A program made the translations under genes and the position numbers. This document shows positions 20,876 through 21,100 of a DNA stretch of 21,100 nucleotides, piece by piece. The notes below the pieces were generated by a model that saw only the letters and a program-made list of their open reading frames with translations, had not been told where the DNA came from and searched no databases. Origin of the DNA: Chersky-265 sp035275285 (lineage in GTDB: Bacteria; Fibrobacterota; Fibrobacteria; UBA11236); the NCBI GenBank assembly GCA_035275285.1, contig DATENA010000229.1:1-21100 (forward strand), read 5' to 3'. The stretch's first letter is position 1. Every line of letters starts with the position of its first letter.

Positions 20876-21100
20876 ATGGGTTTCCGGTTCCACAAGGCCG
20901 TTCTTCTGCTCCCGGCCCTTTGGCTCCCCGCCCTTTCCCAGACCAGCTCTCCCCTGGCCGCCCATTGGGGCGCTTCCGTCTCGCCCGAGTTCAAACGGGG
21001 ATTCCAATCGGGCATGACCTTCCTCTCCTTCACGGAATACGATTCCGAGGGCCGGCGTTTCGGGGACACGGGCAAAGATCCTTCCGGGGATCCGCCCTAT
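20876..21100 (+). CDS. Exported protein, unknown, cut by window end
   Basis: Seventy-five codons are visible and remain open at the window edge. The N-terminus is a clear signal peptide: basic FRFHK, hydrophobic AVLLLPALWLPALS, then a likely cleavage before QTSS. The mature part starts PLAAHWGASVSPEFKRGFQ and continues with short aromatic/acidic stretches (FLSFTEYDSEG); no domain is recognised. It diverges from the ImuB-like gene with 77 bp between start codons. TATCTT ends 6 nt before the ATG and could be a -10 of the leaderless kind seen elsewhere here; no Shine-Dalgarno is visible. Confidence 0.7.
   Translation, partial: MGFRFHKAVLLLPALWLPALSQTSSPLAAHWGASVSPEFKRGFQSGMTFLSFTEYDSEGRRFGDTGKDPSGDPPY

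Noticed and set aside
1..21100. tRNA genes, rRNA genes and CRISPR arrays
   Set aside because: I looked for GTTCGA-type tRNA arms and regularly spaced repeats and found none that fit. A dedicated tRNA or covariance search could still find one that I missed.

Overview
The window is GC-rich, densely coded DNA from a diderm (Gram-negative) bacterium. It encodes two lipoproteins, other exported proteins and a ComEC-type DNA channel. I recognise no tRNA, rRNA, CRISPR array or intact transposase. Two near-identical SOS-like operators (CTGTACATTTGTGCAG and CTGTACATTTGGGCAG) fit the CTG-N10-CAG layout. They also resemble the TGCNC-N4-GTGCA LexA box that I recall for Fibrobacter. With the DUF4416 gene and the HU type, this suggests an environmental relative of Fibrobacterota, but the assignment is tentative.

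Layout. Bases 1-771 hold no convincing gene, but they contain a 28-bp direct repeat, two hairpins and ten G-tracts in 78 nt. Next on the minus strand is a translationally coupled pair: DUF4416 (1989-2561), then a metzincin-type lipoprotein protease (772-1992). Rightward from 2754 come a BamE-like lipoprotein, an HU-family protein with a lysine tail, comEC and an unknown 174-aa protein. On the minus strand, a TrpD2/YbiB-like gene precedes argA. Rightward again are an AI-2E-family permease, a 68-aa protein, a TPR protein and an exported DUF4331 protein. On the minus strand 14111-17341 are DUF72, type I methionine aminopeptidase, a 68-aa membrane protein, an NADPH-FMN reductase-like protein and a GNAT acetyltransferase. 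A pirin gene diverges from the GNAT gene. It converges on a minus-strand set: a FUSC-like membrane protein, an exported unknown and an ImuB-like Y-family polymerase. A truncated exported protein starts at 20876.

How the genes may work together. The clearest theme is DNA-damage control. The ImuB-like gene (catalytic residues apparently lost, clamp motif kept) and the DUF72 gene carry the same SOS-like operator, placed over the -10 hexamer and next to the ATG. A degenerate copy precedes the unknown gene at 6439. A second theme is leaderless or near-leaderless expression. At least seven genes have a -10-like hexamer only 5-12 nt before the start codon and no Shine-Dalgarno, while other genes here (HU, comEC, DUF4331, map, argA) have good ones. 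The remaining genes look like ordinary metabolic, transport and envelope functions.
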